Shown here piece after piece: positions 61,049-64,000 of a DNA stretch of 64,000 bases. The notes below the pieces were generated by a model. It saw only the letters and a program-made list of their open reading frames with translations, was not told where the DNA came from and ran no database searches. A program made the translations under genes and the position numbers. The stretch comes from JAIXWP01 sp041391745 (GTDB taxonomy: Bacteria; Bacteroidota; Bacteroidia; Flavobacteriales_D; Sanyastnellaceae), in contig JAWKNK010000016.1 of assembly GCA_041391745.1 (NCBI GenBank), positions 1 to 64,000 on the forward strand. Reading direction: 5' to 3'. How positions within the stretch are numbered: position 1 is the first letter of the stretch; every line of letters starts with the position of its first letter.

Positions 61049-62449
61049 TTACTTGTCGTAATAACCTAAAATTTCCAACACATCTTTTGGCTTCTGTTCG
61101 GCCGCAAATTCTTTATATCTCAACTTCCCTTTGTCATCTTTATCAATCAAGATGTGTCGAGGGGATGGTATTAGACAGTGGTGAATTCCTCCGAAACCTC
61201 CCAGTGTCTCCTGATACGCACCTGTATTGAAAAATCCAATATACTGGTCTTGATCGGGATAATACTTTGGCAAATAAATAGCGTTGGTGTGTTGCTCAGA
61301 GTTATAATAATCATCGCTGTCGCAAGTCAGACCTCCCAAGAAAACACGTTCATAGTTTTCCTTCCAGTTGTTGACAGGTAGCATGATGAAACGTTTGTTA
61401 ATCGCCCAAGTGTCGGGTAGGGTAGTCATGAATGATGAGTCAATCATGTTCCATTTTTCTCTATCGTTCTGTTCTTTCTGGTAAAGAATTTTGAAGATTG
61501 CTCCTCCGCTTTCACCAACTGTAAATGAACCAAACTCTGTGTAGATATGGGGTACAGGAACTCCAGCATCGTCACAAGCGGACTTGATTTGACGAAGAAT
61601 TTCTGTAACCATGTATTGGTAATCATAACTGAATACCAACGAATTTTTGATTGGGAATCCACCGCCGATATTCAAGCTGTCAAGTGTAGGACAAAGCTCG
61701 CGGAGCTCGCAGTACACCTTTAAACATTTTACCAATTCATTCCAATAGTACGCAGTGTCTTTGATTCCGCTATTGATGAAGAAGTGAAGCATTTTAAGCT
61801 TCATGTTTGGATCTTCGTGAATTTGCTTTTTGTAAAAACGAGCTATCGAACGATAACCAATACCCAATCGACTGGTATAGAATTCAAACTTAGGCTCCTC
61901 TTCACTTGCAATACGAATTCCAATATTCAATGGAGAAGTAGCTTTCTCTTTGAAAAGATTTAGTTCAAACTCGTTGTCAATGACAGGAATAATTTCTTCA
62001 AACCCATTTTCTTTAAGATCGAGAATTTTATTGACGTACTCTTCTTTTTTGAAACCATTGCAAACGATTCGCTGACTCTTGTTTACTTTTTTCAAAGTAG
62101 CAAGTCGCTTTATCAAATCAATGTCGTAAGCAGATGAAGTCTCGAGATGAATGTCGTTTTGAAGAGCAGTTTCCAATACGTGTCTAAAGTGACTGCTTTT
62201 TGTGCAATAGCAATAGTGATACTCCCCGTCGTACCCGATTTCCGCTTTTGCAGTCGCAAACCATGCCTTGGCACGTTGAATATTTCTACTGATTTTTGGT
62301 AGGTAGGTAAATTTCAATGGCGTGCCATATCGACGAATCAAATCCATTAAAGGAATGTCATGAAACATCAATTGGTCACCATCCATCTTAAACTCTTCTT
62401 GTGGCCAATCAAATGTTTGTTCAATAAGGTCGATATACTTGGTTTTCAT
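61049..62449 (-). CDS. speA: Arginine decarboxylase (short Bacteroidota form)
   Basis: A 466-residue fold-III PLP enzyme making agmatine from arginine for polyamines. The N-terminal barrel has the PLP lysine in YHYCYCTKSSHFRHVLETAL; further cofactor and substrate motifs are LNIGGGFPIKNSL near 250 and the active-site Cys region GGLTCDSDDYY near 375. It is shorter than E. coli SpeA (about 658 residues) because the long C-terminal insertions are missing, as is normal in this phylum. It has its own promoter and is followed by mscS. Confidence 0.9.
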   Translation of the reverse strand: MKTKYIDLIEQTFDWPQEEFKMDGDQLMFHDIPLMDLIRRYGTPLKFTYLPKISRNIQRAKAWFATAKAEIGYDGEYHYCYCTKSSHFRHVLETALQNDIHLETSSAYDIDLIKRLATLKKVNKSQRIVCNGFKKEEYVNKILDLKENGFEEIIPVIDNEFELNLFKEKATSPLNIGIRIASEEEPKFEFYTSRLGIGYRSIARFYKKQIHEDPNMKLKMLHFFINSGIKDTAYYWNELVKCLKVYCELRELCPTLDSLNIGGGFPIKNSLVFSYDYQYMVTEILRQIKSACDDAGVPVPHIYTEFGSFTVGESGGAIFKILYQKEQNDREKWNMIDSSFMTTLPDTWAINKRFIMLPVNNWKENYERVFLGGLTCDSDDYYNSEQHTNAIYLPKYYPDQDQYIGFFNTGAYQETLGGFGGIHHCLIPSPRHILIDKDDKGKLRYKEFAAEQKPKDVLEILGYYDK

Positions 62450-62480
62450 CGGCGTATTGGGGGTATAGAAATTAGGAGCG

Positions 62481-62508
62481 CAAATATAGTTATCCCTTTA
62501 AGTTTCAA
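62481..62508 (-). promoter_or_regulatory. Promoter of speA
   Basis: Minus strand: TTG (62506-62508), 17 bases, then TATATTTG (62481-62488), a full consensus match, 31 bases before the speA ATG. Confidence 0.65.
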
Positions 62509-62531
62509 GGGGATTTAATAATTATTTTAAT

Positions 62532-63578
62532 TTAAAGCCATTTCCTTCTTTTGAAGAAGTAAATCATCCCTAAAAGAATCAACACCATCAGTCCCCAAAC
62601 GTAGCCATATCCATGCTTCCAGGACAACTCTGGCATGTCATGAAAATTCATTCCGTACACACCCACTACAAAGGTCAAGGGCACGAAAATGGTAGTTATA
62701 ATGGTCAAGACGCGCATTACATCGTTGGTCTTGATGTTTACACGACTATGATGCAAATCCAGCAAGTTTGCAATCATTTCACGGTACATACTTAGATTCT
62801 CACTTTCATATATGATATGATCATACAAGTCGCGATAGAATTTTGCATTGTCATTTTCAGTCTCATTGTGCAATGTATTAATCGCCTCTTTGAGCGGGTC
62901 AACGCTTCTCTTGAAGTGAATCAATTCTTTTCTCAAGCCAAGTATGGAGTACAAGACTGCCTCACTCGATTTATCGATAACTAAGCTCTCTAGCGATTCT
63001 ATTTTTTCAAAAAACTGTTGTGAGACTGTAATGTAATTGTCGACCACCACGTCCAGAAGCAAGTAAGCCAAATACTCCGCATCTCTGGAACGAACGCGGC
63101 CTTTGGCTGTGCGAATGCGGTCTCTGATGCCGTCGAAATCATCGCCAGGTCGCTCTTGGAATGTGATTAAAAAACCATTCCCAATGATTAGCGAAAATTG
63201 CTCGTCATTGATTTCGCCGCCCGTAAGAAGGTCGAGCATGCGAAGCGTAACGAATGTATAATCTTCAAACACTTCGACTTTTGGTCGACTTGTGGAGTTC
63301 AAAATGTCTTCTTGAACCAACACGTGTACATCAAAGAAGGATCCCACTGCCTCAATAAGCTTGGGATCATGAATCCCATCTATATCTATCCAAGTAATAG
63401 TATCGGTATTTTTAAAACGTGCACAGTCTGCAATTGAATTCAACTTTCCCTCTTCAAACTTGTCGAGATTGAAATTCATGTAGCGAATATTGATTGGAGT
63501 TTCGGATTCGCTTCCGATATAAACCAGAGATCCAGGACCCAGGCCAACTTTGGATGCTCTGTTTTTCTTTTTTCCCAT
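62532..63578 (-). CDS. corA: CorA-type magnesium/cobalt transporter
   Basis: A 348-residue pentameric ion channel. The large N-terminal cytoplasmic domain (WIDIDGIHDPKLIEAVGSFF near 65) is followed by a long helix (DPLKEAINTLHNETENDN) and two C-terminal transmembrane helices. The selectivity motif YGMN is at about 308-311, and the loop FHDMPELSWKHGYG is typical of this CorA group. It ends in the basic tail KRRKWL. Its promoter region is shared with the divergent Mur ligase gene. Confidence 0.95.
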   Translation of the reverse strand: MGKKKNRASKVGLGPGSLVYIGSESETPINIRYMNFNLDKFEEGKLNSIADCARFKNTDTITWIDIDGIHDPKLIEAVGSFFDVHVLVQEDILNSTSRPKVEVFEDYTFVTLRMLDLLTGGEINDEQFSLIIGNGFLITFQERPGDDFDGIRDRIRTAKGRVRSRDAEYLAYLLLDVVVDNYITVSQQFFEKIESLESLVIDKSSEAVLYSILGLRKELIHFKRSVDPLKEAINTLHNETENDNAKFYRDLYDHIIYESENLSMYREMIANLLDLHHSRVNIKTNDVMRVLTIITTIFVPLTFVVGVYGMNFHDMPELSWKHGYGYVWGLMVLILLGMIYFFKRRKWL

Positions 63579-63603
63579 AAGCCGTTTTTAGAGGTGCACA
63601 ATA

Positions 63604-63632
63604 CGAATGTACCAATTTCTATTTGGAATCAA
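63604..63632 (-). promoter_or_regulatory. Promoter of corA
   Basis: Minus strand: TTG (63630-63632), 18 bases, then TACATTCG (63604-63611), 25 bases before the corA ATG. Confidence 0.55.
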
Positions 63633-63727
63633 AACCACACAGCCCACAAGCCATTGGTGATATTATTTTAATCGGGGGCAACATTCACTGAACAAGGCTT
63701 TTACATTTGAATTAAAATAATATATAA

Positions 63728-64000
63728 GTGAAAGTTCATTTGATTGCCATAGGTGGAAGTGCCATGCACAACCTCGCCATCGCACTGCATGATAAAGGTG
63801 TAAAGGTTACAGGAAGCGACGACGAAATCTTCGAGCCGAGCAAGTCGAGATTAGCCAAAAGAGGAATATTGCCCGAAGCTATCGGTTGGTTTCCGGAAAA
63901 AATCACATCAGACCTAGATGCAGTAATTCTAGGAATGCACGCGAGAAAAGACAATCCTGAACTTCTGAAGGCGCAAGAGTTAGGACTTTCAATTTTCTCT
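63728..64000 (+). CDS. Mur ligase family protein (Mpl-like), 5' part
   Basis: The reading frame is open to the window edge, so the gene is partial (91 residues visible). It starts with GTG at 63728: KVHLIAIGGSAMHNLAIALHD, a Rossmann opening typical of the UDP-N-acetylmuramate/Mpl branch, where GGSAMHNLA replaces GIGGxGMSGIA of MurC. GSDDEIFEPSKSRLAKRGI and DAVILGMHARKDNPEL continue the N-terminal UDP-binding domain. Likely a peptidoglycan recycling ligase; MurC itself is the alternative and only the missing part would settle it. GTG start is preceded by an AT-rich stretch. Confidence 0.8.
   Translation, partial: MKVHLIAIGGSAMHNLAIALHDKGVKVTGSDDEIFEPSKSRLAKRGILPEAIGWFPEKITSDLDAVILGMHARKDNPELLKAQELGLSIFS

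Noticed and set aside
1..64000. CRISPR arrays, tRNA or rRNA genes, insertion sequences, prophage or defence islands
   Set aside because: No regular spaced repeats, cloverleaf sequences, transposase motifs or phage genes were found on reading both strands; a tRNA scan would be the decisive test.

Overview
The window is a stretch of chromosome from a Bacteroidota bacterium, most likely of the order Flavobacteriales. The DNA is AT-rich and the genes are tightly packed. Evidence for the group: a fused LpxC/FabZ gene; five proteins with type IX secretion (T9SS) C-terminal signals plus a PorD (DUF4835) homologue; the order bamD-rpoZ-coaBC-porD-recN; a sphingolipid-type alpha-oxoamine synthase; the short form of arginine decarboxylase; and promoters of the Bacteroidota type (TTG, about 17-22 bases, then TAnnTTTG or TAnnTTCG) with little Shine-Dalgarno signal. 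No tRNA, rRNA, CRISPR array, insertion sequence or prophage was seen. This is core chromosome rather than an island.

Layout. 1-2.5 kb: 3' part of aconitase and an outer-membrane barrel. 2.6-5.5 kb: lipid A operon lpxC/fabZ-lpxA plus an orphan ABC ATPase, converging on a DUF4301 gene. 7-12.8 kb: HPt protein, galE, rpoN with a coupled PAP2-like gene, asnS, and a LolD/MacB-type ATPase. 12.9-17.7 kb: two tandem, related T9SS cargo proteins with choice-of-anchor L domains. 17.7-23.4 kb: gpmI, a sensor kinase, a metal-receptor protein and a patatin/surface-antigen gene. 23.4-31 kb: an oxidoreductase/acyltransferase pair, a TPR protein, an Lhr-type helicase and a TonB-dependent receptor. 31-36 kb: recN-porD-coaBC-rpoZ-bamD. 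36-41 kb: oxoamine synthase, a T9SS protein, truA and an ABC exporter. 41-48.7 kb: thioesterase, aminotransferase, heptose kinase, TrkH, ubiE/menG, aroA, lpxD. 48.7-55 kb: methyltransferase, small secreted protein, dnaK, mscL, RND transporter. 55-64 kb: two T9SS proteins (one a catalytically dead protease), an EI24/CysZ-like protein, an acidic-tail protein with a deoxyhypusine synthase homologue, mscS-speA, corA, and the start of a Mur ligase.

Envelope building dominates: lipid A (lpxC/fabZ, lpxA, lpxD), heptose (PfkB kinase), sphingolipid, outer-membrane assembly (bamD), T9SS (porD) and its cargo, and peptidoglycan (the Mur ligase). Polyamine synthesis (speA plus the deoxyhypusine synthase homologue) and osmotic channels (mscL, mscS, trkH) form smaller themes.

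Data quality. Reading frames jump by single bases in galE, the LolD-like ATPase, the second choice-of-anchor L gene, gpmI, the patatin gene, porD and the methyltransferase. The protein signal continues in another frame each time and overall lengths are preserved. Several breaks fit a lost base in a short homopolymer, so sequencing or assembly error is more likely than gene decay. I therefore give whole-gene extents for these loci.

The best leads are the perfect 16-base inverted repeat over the dnaK promoter, the exported pseudoprotease at 56.3 kb, the -7 boxes exactly 4 bases before start codons, the terminators buried in convergent coding ends, and the deoxyhypusine synthase homologue near speA. 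I did not find a clear new multi-gene system such as a defence or biosynthetic cluster.
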